A DNA stretch of 64,000 bases from Chaetoderma sp. LZ-2023a (GCA_034401795.1 JAVVLW010001269.1:1-64000), one strand, 5' to 3'. Shown: positions 21,633 through 32,746, counted from the first letter of the stretch. The notes: a model not told the origin generated them from the sequence alone. Program-made: numbers and translations.

Positions 21633-21955
21633 TGTTGAATGTTTTGAAACTAATTTTAGTGGGTGCTGTTGCCTTATGCCGGAACAGCACCCAGTCAAAA
21701 TATTTAGAAGCTTACCTGTGTTTATCTTGAAATTGAGGTTCTGGGAATTCAGGATTCAAAGGCTATTTAAATTAATTCACCTTTCCAGAGTATCCATTCC
21801 ATCATCTGACCTCGTATGATGTCAAAATCAGTTCAGCGCATGTATGATGTCAAAATCATTACGTCACAAAGGATTCCATAGAGACCGTTATCAAATCTCA
21901 AATAGTCTGAAACGGCGCCCAGTCAAAGTAGTTTCAAAATATTCAACAGCTTACC
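21633..21955. repeat. Two partial P2 palindromes
   Basis: Around 21633-21705, TGTTGAATGTTTTGAAACTA, GTGGGTGCTGTTGCC and GGAACAGCACCCAGTCAAAA form a P2 copy with a damaged right arm. A second, right-half copy (GGCGCCCAGTCAAAGTAGTT, CAAAATATTCAACAG) lies near 21905-21950. Between them are short GATGTCAAAATCA repeats. Confidence 0.65.
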
Positions 21956-22178
21956 TGTGTAGTTTTTTGGAAATTGTTAGTCAGGGTGTTCAGAGATCGA
22001 TCCCAACACGAGCGAGGTGCGGGTGGAGCGTAGCTAGAGAGGGGCGGAGCATAGGTAAAACCGGAAAGGTCAATTCCGACATGTGTAAAAACGTGGGTGA
22101 AGCTTAGCTAGAAATGGGTGGAGACATAGTTAGAAATGTATCCCTCTACTGTCAGAGTTCTCTTCAGACTGACAGTAC

Positions 22179-22659
22179 TAGACTTGCGCGATCACGTGAT
22201 TAAATCGAAAACCGTGATTATGTTTTAAATCATGAATTTATATGATTAAAAATTAAATCGAATAATCGTGAATATTTTCTATTACATAAAATATTTCAAA
22301 ACCTAACTTTCAATTACTTTTTAATGCGATCAGTCATGAAAAATTCCATTTTGCTTAGTGAGCCAGACATTACAGTGATACATTTTCAAAAAATAGTCTT
22401 CTCTTGCCTTGCAAATGGACCTTTCTAAACACCTGCAATTTTCCTGATTAATATTCTTTTGTTGTTATGTCTTGGTAATTTGTATCCAAGCTGATTAATA
22501 TTCTTTTGTTTTTATGTCTTGGTAATTTGTATCCAAGCTGATTAATATTCTTTTGTTGTTATGTCTTGGTAATTTGTATCCAAGCTGATTAATCGAGTAA
22601 TCAAGATTATTTTTTAATAATCGATCGCGATCACTCAACGCAATAATCGCACAAGCCTA
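22179..22659. mobile_element. hAT-type MITE with 8-bp target duplication
   Basis: The left end TAGACTTGCGCGAT is matched by the right end ATCGCACAAGCCTA. The flanking 8-mers GACAGTAC (22171-22178) and GATAGTAC (22660-22667) agree at seven of eight positions, as expected of an aged hAT target duplication. The interior is AT-rich. It includes a half P1 palindrome (about 22335-22425) and three tandem copies of a 48-bp unit beginning TTAATATTCTTTTGTTGTTA (about 22442-22590). There is no transposase. Confidence 0.75.
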
Positions 22660-23374
22660 GATAGTACATAATATGATTCAATGACGACCAGTCTTTGGTA
22701 GTTTGTGTAAGATTGCGGAAGCAGCTGTTTAGAACAAATCAGTGATTTGTGTTTTACTTGGTTCTTGCACAACTAACGATAATTCAGTCAATGTTTTATT
22801 AATTGTAATTGGGCATAATTAATTTGAGATTAAGTTGCGACTTGCAGCTAGTATAAGCCTGTCTATCTGTTAAGTTTTTTTACATTTATGACCAAGACAC
22901 TTATGTTGCAACTGTAGCTAGTCTCGCTTGTTTTATCTAATTGCAATTGCATTTTTGTTTAATTATAATTGAATGAAATATAGTTGCTAAATCCATTCAA
23001 TGTTTAAGAGAGTGGCTACAGCCAATGATGCCTTAAACCATTTAATGGTCAAGAAAATGGATATTCCTAAAGACCACTACGGGGGATCATTAAAGTTAAA
23101 TAAGTGTGTTAAGAAGCACCAATGTGTGCCCAGGCTGTGTCTGAATACAAGTCATTTTCATGTATCCCCTCTATACACGTTGTCATTCTTTGAGAAAAGC
23201 GCAGAAACACAATCTTTTGATTAAATCTCTAAAAACACTGTGCCTGCAAATGTTGGATAAAAACATGCATACACGCCCGTACCGCACGTTTGTTCTGAAT
23301 TGATATTAAGAGTTTTGTATTAACCCTTTCACCGACAAATCCCTGTAAAAGTATATTTTTTACGCTATAAAATT
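22660..23374. other. Intron segment, nothing recognised
   Basis: It is AT-rich and non-repetitive by eye. A 74-codon open frame at 23000-23224 has no recognisable similarity and no supporting splice sites, so I do not call it. Confidence 0.4.
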
Positions 23375-23466
23375 GTGTTGACTATTTTGAAATTAATTTG
23401 ACTGGAAGTCGTTGTTGCCTAGGGCAGCTACAGCTCCAAGTAAAATTGATTTCAAAGCGTTCGACA
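23375..23466. repeat. Palindromic MITE, family P2, diverged
   Basis: TTGACTATTTTGAAATTAAT with GACTGGAAGTCGTTGTTGCC on the left is answered by AGCTCCAAGTAAAATTGATT and GTTCGACAG on the right. Confidence 0.7.
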
Positions 23467-23642
23467 GTTTTCCTGTATGGTTTTCTTGAAAATGAGATAT
23501 TGGGAATTCATCCGTGAACGGATTAATATCCGCATCACAGATAGCATTTCCCTGTAAAACCTTTTTCATTGAAATTTATCAATTTCTTACCAGAAATCTA
23601 CAAGCAGAGATATAGTAATTCAAAAATACTATTATTTACCAG

Positions 23643-23845
23643 GTACAGACTAACTTGTCTCATCTGGATATGTTGGCCGTTCAGCAATATCATCAGCAGT
23701 TGTTGCAGCAATATCGTTTACTTGCATCGGGAAGTGATTTAGGTATGACAGATCTGGCGGCATCATCATCAATGTCACTCAGTGGAAATTCCCAGCCACC
23801 GACAGCTACCACGGAAACAGAGAGCCTGACATCAAACAGAGACAG
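23643..23845 (+). CDS. Wnk: WNK kinase, exon D: Gln/Leu-rich and Ser/Thr-rich linker
   Basis: The acceptor is TATTTACCAG and the donor GACAG|GTGAGA, entered in phase 0 and left in phase 2. It encodes VQTNLSHLDMLAVQQYHQQL, LQQYRLLASGSDLGMTDLAA and a Ser/Thr-rich end leading to SNRDR. The HLDMLAVQQYHQQLLQQYRL part could form a short amphipathic helix. The phase-2 end joins exactly to exon E, which supplies one base. This joint, and exon E carrying a diagnostic domain, make the call secure although exon D itself has no domain. Confidence 0.8.
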
Positions 23846-24417
23846 GTGAGATCTTATATTCCTTTAAACAATGTCTATTTTTATCCTGTCTGCAGTTGAG
23901 CGAGTGAAACCAATGCTCGCCAATGTAACCCTTGATGGTCAAGTCGGGTTAGTATGCAAGTCTGGAAACGATAGGGAATTACACAAAGCCCATTTTGAGG
24001 CCTTGAAAAGTATGGAAAATGTCACATTCTCGGCTAAAGGTCCGGAAAAGGTATTTAAAACTGGAATACACTCGGGTATGATTCTCCCTTGTGAAATACT
24101 ATATAATATTAAAAATAATGATGATCTTGGCGACTCATTCATAAATCTGTGTGCAAAATGTGACAGGCTTGAAATAATAATAATAATAATAGGATATTTA
24201 TAGTGTGCTATAATTCCACCCAAATATTGCGTGCTCTAAGCACATTGGGACATTGATTGGGTATGGAAAAGATATGGAATAGCATTCTGCAAAAGGTGTA
24301 TAAACCCTAGTATGCATTCACAGAAATCTTTATTTAATCACTAATAAACCACTATTCAGATTCCAGTGCATTCCCATCACTGCAAAGTATTGAACCAAAA
24401 CAGTTTTCTCTAAATTC

Positions 24418-26966
24418 TGAAATCTCAAGACGGGTTACCGTTTGTAATATATGGTCAAATATCTTATTCTGAACTCAAGATGGGTTACCGTTTGTAATAT
24501 ATGGTCAAATATCTTATTCTGAACCCTCAAGACGGGTTACCGTTTGTAATATAAGGTCAAATATCTTATTCTGATGTCTCAAGACGGGTTACCGTTTGTA
24601 ATATATGGTCAAATATCTTATTCTGAACTCTCAAGACGGGTTACCATTTGTAATATATGGTCAAATATCTTATTCTGAACTCTCAAGACGGGTTACCATT
24701 TGTAACATATAGTCAAATGTCTTATTCTGAACTCTCAAGACGGGTTACCATTTGTAACATATGGTCAAATGTCTTATTCTGAACTCTCAAGACGGGTTAC
24801 CATTTGGAACATATGGTCAAATGTCTTATTTTGAACTCTCAAAACGGGTTACCATTTGGAACATATGGTCAAATGTCTTATTCTGAACTCTCAAGACGGG
24901 TTACCATTTGGAACATATGGTCAAATGTCTTATTCTGAACTCGCAAGACGGGTTACCATTTGGAACATATGGTCAAATGTCTTATTCTGAACTCGCAAGA
25001 CGGGTTACCATTTGGAACATATGGTCAAATGTCTTATTCTGAACTCGCAAGACGGGTTACCGTTTGGAACATATGGTCAAATGTCTTATTCTGAACTCGC
25101 AAGACGGGTTACCGTTTGGAACATATGGTCAAATGTCTTATTCTGAACTCGCAAGACGGGTTACCGTTTGGAACATATGGTCAAATGTCTTATTCTGAAC
25201 TCGCAGGACGGGTTACCGTTTGGAACATATGGTCAAATGTTGTATTCTGAACTCGCAGGACGGGTTACCGTTTGGAACATATGGTCAAATGTCGTATTCT
25301 GAACTCTCAAGACGGGTTACCGTTTGGAACATATGGTCAAATGTCTTATTCTGAACTCTCAAGACGGGTTACCGTTTGTAACATATGGTCAAATGTCTTA
25401 TTCTGAACTCTCAAGACGGGTTACCATTTGTAACATATGGTCAAATGTCTTATTCTGAACTCTCAAGACGGGTTACCATTTGGAACATATGGTCAAATGT
25501 CTTATTCTGAACTCTCAAGACGGGTTACCATTTGGAACATATGGTCAAATATCTTATTCTGAACCCTCAAGACGGGTTACCGTTTGTAATATAAGGTCAA
25601 ATATCTTATTCTGATGTCTCAAGACGGGTTACCGTTTGTAATATATGGTCAAATATCTTATTCTGAACTCTCAAGACGGGTTACCATTTGTAATATATGG
25701 TCAAATATCTTATTCTGAACTCTCAAGACGGGTTACCATTTGTAACATATAGTCAAATGTCTTATTCTGAACTCTCAAGACGGGTTACCATTTGTAACAT
25801 ATGGTCAAATGTCTTATTCTGAACTCTCAAGACGGGTTACCATTTGGAACATATGGTCAAATGTCTTATTTTGAACTCTCAAAACGGGTTACCATTTGGA
25901 ACATATGGTCAAATGTCTTATTCTGAACTCTCAAGACGGGTTACCATTTGGAACATATGGTCAAATGTCTTATTCTGAACTCGCAAGACGGGTTACCATT
26001 TGGAACATATGGTCAAATGTCTTATTCTGAACTCGCAAGACGGGTTACCATTTGGAACATATGGTCAAATGTCTTATTCTGAACTCGCAAGACGGGTTAC
26101 CGTTTGGAACATATGGTCAAATGTCTTATTCTGAACTCGCAAGACGGGTTACCGTTTGGAACATATGGTCAAATGTCTTATTCTGAACTCGCAAGACGGG
26201 TTACCGTTTGGAACATATGGTCAAATGTCTTATTCTGAACTCGCAGGACGGGTTACCGTTTGGAACATATGGTCAAATGTTGTATTCTGAACTCGCAGGA
26301 CGGGTTACCGTTTGGAACATATGGTCAAATGTCGTATTCTGAACTCTCAAGACGGGTTACCGTTTGGAACATATGGTCAAATGTCTTATTCTGAACTCTC
26401 AAGACGGGTTACCGTTTGTAACATATGGTCAAATGTCTTATTCTGAACTCTCAAGACGGGTTACCATTTGTAACATATGGTCAAATGTCTTATTCTGAAC
26501 TCTCAAGACGGGTTACCATTTGGAACATATGGTCAAATGTCTTATTCTGAACTCTCAAGACGGGTTACCATTTGGAACATATGGTCAAATGTATTATTCT
26601 GAACTCTCAAGACGGGTTACCATTTGGAACATATGGTCAAATGTATTATTCTGAACTCTCAAGACGGGTTACCATTTGGAACATATGGTCAAATGTATTA
26701 TTCTGAACTCTCAAGACGGGTTACCATTTGGAACATATGGTCAAATGTATTATTCTGAGCTCTCAAGACGGGTTACCATTTGTAACATATGGTCAAATGT
26801 CTTATTCTGAACTCGCAAGACGGGTTACCATTTGTAACATATGGTCAAATGTCTTATTCTGAACTCGCAAGACGGGTTACCATTTGTAACATATGGTCAA
26901 ATGTCTTATTCTGAACTCGCAAGACGGGTTACCATTTGTAACATATGGTCAAATATCTTATTCAAT
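24418..26966. repeat. 52-bp satellite array, about 49 copies, with 1040-bp higher-order repeat
   Basis: The unit begins TCTCAAGACGGGTTACCATT and continues TGGAACATATGGTCAAATGT, CTTATTCTGAAC (52 bp). Variants carry CGCAAGACGG, TTTGTAATAT or ATATCTTATT. The diagnostic variant GAACCCTCAA occurs at 24521 and again at 25561, exactly 1040 bp (20 units) apart. The rare variants inside (ATAAGGTCAA, CTGATGTC, TTTGAACTCTCAAAACGG, CGCAGGACGG, TGTTGTATTC) recur at the same offset. After the second copy come four units with GTATTATTCTGA and four with CGCAAGACGG. The array lies in the WNK intron between exons D and E. Confidence 0.97.
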
Positions 26967-27129
26967 TTTCAAAGCTACTTTTCATTTTGTAACAAAGTTG
27001 GTTAGACTCAATACATGAATATCTCTTAGTAAAATACTTAGCTGATTCGCCTTTGTTACAAAAAATGCTAAAACAAAGAGCAGGGATGGTACAGGGGACT
27101 ACACTGACAAAAAGTTATAAAGCGACTGC

Positions 27130-28000
27130 TATTTTTAAGCAAAATTTATCTTTTACACATCTGTATAATGACTAAATGTTATTGTTGCACGTTCGTTCAT
27201 CCGTCTGTCAGGTGGGATAGCTCTAGCTCTACTGTAGCGACATTGACTAACATTGAACACTCAAAAGTCAGGGCCATGGTGACACGATTAATGAAATTAT
27301 ATTGCATTTCCGGATGATAACTCGAGTTCTATTACGGCAATCTTTACCAAACTTTAGTGGGAGGTTGTCCTTGGGGCTCAGAAAGAACTCTATTCACTTT
27401 GTGGTCAAAAGGTCATGGTCACAGTGTCCCAATTAATGAAATTGTATTGCATTTCCAAATGGTAACTCGAATTGTATTGATGAGATGTCTACTAATCTTG
27501 GGTGCAAAGTTGGCATTGCGATGAACCCTCAATTTTGGGATCAACCTGTCAAATGGCAGGATCAAAATGAGCCAATTAATGAAATTATATTGCATTTCTG
27601 GATTATAACTCAAGTTTTATTGAAAGGATCTTTACTAAACTTGGGTGGAAGTTTGCATTTATGGATTCAAGGAACCCGATCAATTTTGGGGTTAAACGGT
27701 CAATGGTGAAGATCATGATGACCCAGTTACGGAAATTATGTCGGATGATAATTCAAGTTCTCTGTGAGGATTTCTCTCCAAGGTGTAGTGGAAGGTTGCC
27801 ACCTATAGTCCAAAGAAGCTTATTGATTTAGGGGTCAAAATGTCAATGGTCAAAGTCCTGGTGACCCAATTAAAGGCATTTTCCAGAATTCTAGGGCAAT
27901 AACACAAATTGTACTGTAGTGATTTTAGCCAAATTTTGTTGAGATATTACCCTCATGGTCTTTGCCAGACTGACATTACTGAGAGGATTTCAATCAAATT
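27130..28000. repeat. Dispersed repeat with ~150-bp internal periodicity
   Basis: After CGTTCATCCGTCTGTCAGGT come repeated blocks with CAATTAATGAAATTATATTG, CATTTCCGGATGATAACTCG and CTTTACCAAACTTTAGTGGG at about 27290, 27430, 27580 and 27720. Each is a degenerate copy of the last. The frames across it are short and not gene-like. Confidence 0.65.
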
Positions 28001-28376
28001 TGAAACAATGCTACATGACTAAAATTCTCTATGCAGTTTGCCTCATGGTCTTTGTCGTATTTTTTGTGTTTTATATTGTATTTAATAGAACACAATATCC
28101 TTGAGAATTTTTCAATACATTATTCACTTGATTTCATAAGTATATCTTCAGTTTAGTCACTATAAGTCCGTGATTATGTATAATTTTCATTGTTAGCCAA
28201 AATTCCCTGAAAAGTAGAATATTTTGAGAAGTTTAATCTTTTTGTTAATTAATATAGCAAGAAACTCAGTCATATTGTTTTCAAAATAATAATCCCATGT
28301 TTTTGCTGCAGAATATATGTGTGGTAATTATCATCATAGGTCCTTGTACATATGTATTATGCTTTTCATTGTGCAG

Positions 28377-28599
28377 TGAAAGCGAAGGACAAATCGGTGT
28401 GACTGCGATAGAGAAAGCTCGAAAGAAAAGCCGTACAAAACGTCGTAAGCCTCTGGATCGTGCTCCACGTATCACAATACTGAGTGTGGATGCTGAGGAC
28501 AATGAGGTGGAATGTCGTCTGGATATGCTCAATAGAAACACGGTTACGTTCAAGTTCTCGCTCGAAAATGATACACCAGAGGAGATTGCTGATAACCTG
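28377..28599 (+). CDS. Wnk: WNK kinase, exon E: first half of second PF2-like domain
   Basis: The acceptor is TCATTGTGCAG and the donor AACCTG|GTATGA; the exon enters in phase 2 and leaves in phase 0. A basic stretch (EKARKKSRTKRRK) precedes PRITILSVDAEDNEVECRLD, MLNRNTVTFKFSLENDTPEE and IADNL. This is the beta-rich half of the second WNK PF2/CCT-like domain (family knowledge: ...VECQL.T.N.K.VTF.FDL.GD.PEEIA..MV). It is the clearest domain evidence for WNK in the window. The domain is expected to bind RFxV-type motifs, possibly within WNK itself or in partners. The basic stretch could also be a nuclear-localisation-like or membrane-contact patch (inference). Confidence 0.95.
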
Positions 28600-28699
28600 G
28601 TATGAAGATATTACACATAGAAAATCAGACTTGTACGAAGTACATGGTGCGAAGGGTCCCTAAATTGTATTAAAATGTCTATTTTTTACCACTGATAAA

Positions 28700-28935
28700 A
28701 CTGTTTCGATAACTCGAGCCAGCCAGCCAGTGTTACATTTTCAAAAATTGTCTCTTGGCTTGCATATGGACATTCACGAAAATATAAATTTTCCTAACTA
28801 ATCTTGATCGATAACCGAGCCAGTCATTCCATTAATAAATTTTCAAAAATAGTCTCCTCTTGGTCTGCAAACGGACATTTTCTCTGAGAAAATTGAAATT
28901 TTCTTGAGCAAATTTGAGGTTTAAAGGGTTGGTAG
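28700..28935. repeat. P1 MITE copies, rearranged
   Basis: A right half-palindrome (GATAACTCGAGCCAGCCAGC ... CTTGGCTTGCATATGGACAT) is followed directly by another right half (CGATAACCGAGCCAGTCATT ... CTTGGTCTGCAAACGGACAT) and the TTTAAAGGGTT end. Two copies appear fused. Confidence 0.75.
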
Positions 28936-29127
28936 CTATGCACAGGCCAAGAGAAAACTATATTTAAAGGTTAACAGGTTAAATCTCACTTCTGGGGGGG
29001 GGTCACCAATTTATTTGCCTCATTGACCAAGTCTTCTTCGATGTCACAATCTGTCCAGTGTCTTATCTGTGTCTGTGAATTTGTCTCCAAAAGTAAGGCG
29101 GTGTTCACACTAGAGTGTTAATCCGAA

Positions 29128-29197
29128 GGAAGGGAGGGAGGGGGGATAGGAGGGAGGGAGGGAAGGAAGGAAGGAAGGAGGGAGGGAGGGAAGGAAG
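29128..29197. repeat. Polypurine GGGA/GGAA microsatellite
   Basis: About 70 bases of GAAGG, GAGGG and GGGG runs, with one T and no C apart from the edges. This strand asymmetry can support triplex or G-quadruplex formation (general knowledge). It is intronic, about 470 bases before exon F. Confidence 0.9.
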
Positions 29198-29665
29198 TCG
29201 GAACAAATACAAATATTTGTGTATTTTTCATAACTTTGTAAGCGTGAACCCTTACATGAGTAAAAAGAAAATTTGTGATCGATTGGACTTCCGTTGAATT
29301 AGCTAATCTAATGTGAACACAGCATGAGTATCAGATTTGCTTACAATTTTCTATAGGTCTTTAGTAGAACAAGATGTCTGAAAAGCCTTTAGTGAATTCT
29401 GATCTAGATCCAAATTGTATGGCTCTCAGTACCTAAAATCATTAATGGCAGACAATGATAGAGATGTATATCACTGACTTTCTAGAAAAGTGTACAATCA
29501 AATATCGTGTCCAATACCGCATCATTATTCTCGACCTCCCATTATTACCTGGCCTATCTATGCCACAAGCTAAACCACTCCATCACCACCCATGGCATTC
29601 ATGCTCTGTTATTGCTTCAATGCAAGACATGTAATTCTATGAAAATATTGTGTATAAATTTTCAG

Positions 29666-29857
29666 GTAATGGCGGCGTTACTTCCTGAGGTTCATTTGTA
29701 TGTTTTTACGGAGCTGATGCATGAAGTGATTCGTCTTGTGGTTCGGGATCCTTCCTCTGCCGTATCTGTATGCATCAGTCTAGCAAACACGCCAAATTCT
29801 AGTCCATCAACACAACGCAAGGCACGGCCAGTCTCGGAAAATGCTGATCTTCCAAGA
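29666..29857 (+). CDS. Wnk: WNK kinase, exon F: second half of second PF2-like domain
   Basis: The acceptor is AAATTTTCAG and the donor CCAAGA|GTAAGA, 64 codons in phase 0 at both ends. It encodes VMAALLPEVHLYVFTELMHE, VIRLVVRDPSSA and then a Ser/Pro/Arg tail (NTPNSSPSTQRKARPVSE). Joined to exon E the sequence reads EEIADNL-VMAALLPEVH..., completing the C-terminal helices of the PF2-like fold (family pattern: EEIA..MV.N.FIL.SE...F...I..II). A Tc1 transposon begins 33 bases after the exon end. The antisense and extended frames continuing past 29857 run into that transposon and are not coding. Confidence 0.9.
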
Positions 29858-29889
29858 GTAAGACAACTACTAGCTCCGCTTTATATATA

Positions 29890-31546
29890 CACCTGTGCAA
29901 AAGTTAAGCACCACCCTATTTTTACGCACATGCGAGGGTATATTCATGTGCTATGAAGAAAGCAATAGCATAAAGATTTATGTACCCATCCATCTTAGTG
30001 CAAGAGGTAATAATGCAACTAGAGGAATGCTGATTATGATGGTGGGGAAACACTGTATGTTTTTGTTTGAACTTGAAAACGAGGCCTGAATATGGTTACG
30101 TTGACACAACTGACAACTATTGCCCTACAGTTGACACACGTGGCTAGATTGTCATTAATGGTGTCTGAAAACGAAGTTTGACATCTGTGCACGAGTTTGA
30201 GACTGTCATTATTAATACCGGGTATATCCACCTTGTGCCTGGATGACGGCCTGGACACGACGTCTCATGCTGGTCACCAACTGACTGATACGCCATTGTG
30301 GTATTCGTTGCCATTCAAGATGGAGTGCGTCTGTTAATTCCTGTAGGTTCTGCACAGGAGGATCCCTCCTTCTCGCCATGTTTCCCAGACTGTCCCAGAT
30401 ATGCTCAATAGGGTTCATGTCGGGGCTCCTTGCTGGCCATGGTAGGGTTTCGATGGCATTCTGGCGGAGGTATTCATGCACAGCTCTAGCACGATGTGGT
30501 CGGGCGTTGTCATCCATGAATATAGGGTGGGTTCCAGGTGCATGATTTACAAAATGAGGGACCACAACTCTATCCAGTATGGAATCTTGATATCTTTGTC
30601 CATTTAGTGTTCCAGGTACAGTCAACAGATCCAGCTTACAATCAAATGAGATGCACCCCCATATCATAACGGAACCTCCACCAAATGGAACTTCTTCCAT
30701 GATGTTACGTTGGTCATACGCCGTGCGTCTGGACCTCCATACACGAGTTCGACCATCTGTGGCATGAAGCAGGAACTGACTTTCATCGGACCAGTGTACC
30801 CGTCTCCAGGATCTCATGTTCCAGTGTCTTCTTTCGTTGCACCACCTCAGACGTTCCTCTTTGTGGTGTGCAGTGAGGAGAGGACGTCTGACTGGTCTCC
30901 TAGCTTTCATGCCAGCAGCATACAGTCTCCTTTTGACGGTAGACATTGACACTCTATTGCGCGTTTCCCATTGCTGGCTGAGCACTCTGCTGTTGGTGAA
31001 TGGAGATCTCCTAACAAGGCGTACTAGGGCTCGATCATCACGGGCAGTAGTCTTCTTCGGTCTTCCAGATCTAGGCCTGTCCTTCACCTCGTTAGTTTGC
31101 CCATGTTTTGCAATCAAACGACTGATTACAGTATGGTTAATGTTCAGCTGTCTGCCAATCTCTCTGCATGACATACCAGTGGTATGCATGCCTATGATTT
31201 GCCATTTCACACGATCACTTAACCTTCGTCTTGCCATAGCGGTTCACAATCAAGAGCTAATTCTCTCTGTACAAATAAACCACGGTCATGAACACAAAAT
31301 TCCTAATCTTGTCGCCTAAATCTGTATGTAATGTTCTACACCTCAAACTGGGCTTTTACATAACTGAACACGTGTGCTGTTTCCCGCCACGCACGGACAT
31401 CAAGCGGCGTGAAGTCATGCATGCATGTGCATTTCGTACTTGGAATTATGTCAGCTAACGCGGGGACAAAAAGTATGGCAGCCTAGTTGTACCATCATGT
31501 TTCTATGTTCTATTGTTTTTGCTGGTGCTTAACTTTTGCACAGGTG
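29890..31546 (-). mobile_element. Tc1/mariner element with matching terminal inverted repeats
   Basis: The left end CACCTGTGCAAAAGTTAAGC (+ACCA) at 29890 is the exact reverse complement of the right end finishing GCTTAACTTTTGCACAGGTG at 31546. TA dinucleotides abut both ends (29888-29889 and 31547-31548), the standard Tc1 target duplication. The element is 1657 bp and encloses one intact transposase gene on the - strand. Identical 24-bp termini and an open transposase indicate a young copy. It sits in the WNK intron after exon F. Confidence 0.95.
30212..31237 (-). CDS. Tc1-type DD34E transposase, apparently intact
   Basis: The 341-residue protein starts MARRRLSDRVKWQIIGMHTT, a helix-turn-helix with the GMSCREIGRQLNINHTVISR recognition helix. 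A GRPKK AT-hook-like motif (about residue 58) and a second helix-turn-helix (VSMSTVKRRLYAAGMKAR) follow. The DDE domain has the first Asp in HWSDESQF, the second Asp in MDDNARPHRA and the Glu in NPIEHIWD. Exactly 34 residues lie between the second Asp and the Glu, so it is DD34E. Length and order match full Tc1 transposases (about 340 residues). The enzyme cuts the inverted repeats and inserts at TA. No stops or frameshifts are visible. The reverse-strand open frames over the same bases are shadows. Confidence 0.95.
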   Translation of the reverse strand: MARRRLSDRVKWQIIGMHTTGMSCREIGRQLNINHTVISRLIAKHGQTNEVKDRPRSGRPKKTTARDDRALVRLVRRSPFTNSRVLSQQWETRNRVSMSTVKRRLYAAGMKARRPVRRPLLTAHHKEERLRWCNERRHWNMRSWRRVHWSDESQFLLHATDGRTRVWRSRRTAYDQRNIMEEVPFGGGSVMIWGCISFDCKLDLLTVPGTLNGQRYQDSILDRVVVPHFVNHAPGTHPIFMDDNARPHRARAVHEYLRQNAIETLPWPARSPDMNPIEHIWDSLGNMARRRDPPVQNLQELTDALHLEWQRIPQWRISQLVTSMRRRVQAVIQAQGGYTRY

Positions 31547-31639
31547 TATATAAACATAATAATAATAATAATAATAGAAATACAATCCCTAAACAGAACC
31601 CTCTAACCAAAAACCTCTAAATTGAACAGATTTATTAGT

Positions 31640-32400
31640 CCCCTACCGGTAAAACTGGGGTTCTATAGGTTTGCACTCCATCTGTCCGTCCGTCGCAGTT
31701 GGTTTCCGCACTTTTTCGCAGTCCTTCAAGGTATTCAACTGTGAATTGGAACATTGCTTTGTTATGAGAAGTTACAGGCCAAGTTCGAGTTTCAGGTGTA
31801 TGCGTCAATTTTTTATGGAGTTATGCGCCATTTCGACTTAAGAAATATGAAAAATACCAGCTTTCCGCACTTTTTTTCGGATTCCTTCAAGATATTTAAG
31901 GGAAAATCGATACATCGCTTTAGTATAAGGCGCCTTCAAGGGATTCAAATGAGAATTGGTAGGTTTGCTTTATTATAGGGAGTTATAGAGCATATGTGAG
32001 TTTCAGACATTTTCGTAAATTTTCCATGGAGTTAGGAAATACAAAAAATATTACTTTTCCACAATATTTTTCGCAGAACTTCAAGATATTAAACTGAGAA
32101 TTGCTACATTGCTTTATTATGAGAAATTACAGAGCAAGTTCGAGTTTCAGGTGTTTTCGTCAATTTTTTATGTATTTATGTCCCTTTCGACGTATGAAAT
32201 ATAAACATATCAGCTCTCAAGACTTTCGTTGTCGTTCACCATATATAACTGAAACTTGGTATATTGCTTTGTTATGAGAAGTTCGACGTCAAGTTTGAGT
32301 TTCAGTTGTTTCCGTCAAATTATAATGGAGTTTTAGACTCAATCTCTACAGATTTATATCATCAGGTAGGGGACATGTATTGTTACAGAATGCTTGTTAG
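31640..32400. mobile_element. Dispersed non-coding element (CCCCTACCGGTAAAACTGGG type)
   Basis: It starts CCCCTACCGGTAAAACTGGG with CCATCTGTCCGTCCGTCGCA and closes near CATCAGGTAGGGGACATGTA. The interior repeats the phrases TGCTTTGTTATGAGAAGTTA and GAGTTTCAGGTGT...CGTCAATTTTTTATG about four times with a period of roughly 170 bp. Elements of this style are familiar from mollusc genomes. I know no encoded protein and none is seen. Confidence 0.6.
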
Positions 32401-32746
32401 TCTTGATTCAGGTCACACAGGAATGTCACCTCGGTAAACCGGAAATCTCCAAAATGAACAAATGTAACTGTCCCATGGGGCTACTGTTTGGATAGATTTC
32501 ACTGTAATATCAAATTAGCCTACCTGTATGTACAACACATCACATACATTGTTAGAGGATGTTGATTCAGTGCAACTGATTTCACTGTCTATAATCAGTT
32601 GATGAATCCAGTTTATTGATCAATCCTATGACATCATAATCAACTAGATCACATCTAGGCTGATGTCATAATCAATTACATCATGAATGACTCGATTTAG
32701 TCTGTCATAAATGCTTAATAGTCCGTCTTTACTATTTAATAAGCAT

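Noticed and set aside
23871..24203. A 110-codon open frame just after the exon D donor, with a CTGTCTGCAG acceptor-like sequence
   Set aside because: Joining it to exon D in phase 2 gives an immediate TGA. The protein ends in an ATA repeat and resembles nothing I know.
24418..26966. CRISPR-like array
   Set aside because: The units are head-to-tail with no variable spacers, so it is a satellite in eukaryotic DNA.
30710..31319. + strand open frames over the Tc1 transposase
   Set aside because: The - strand encodes a complete DD34E transposase, and the + frames are its shadows.
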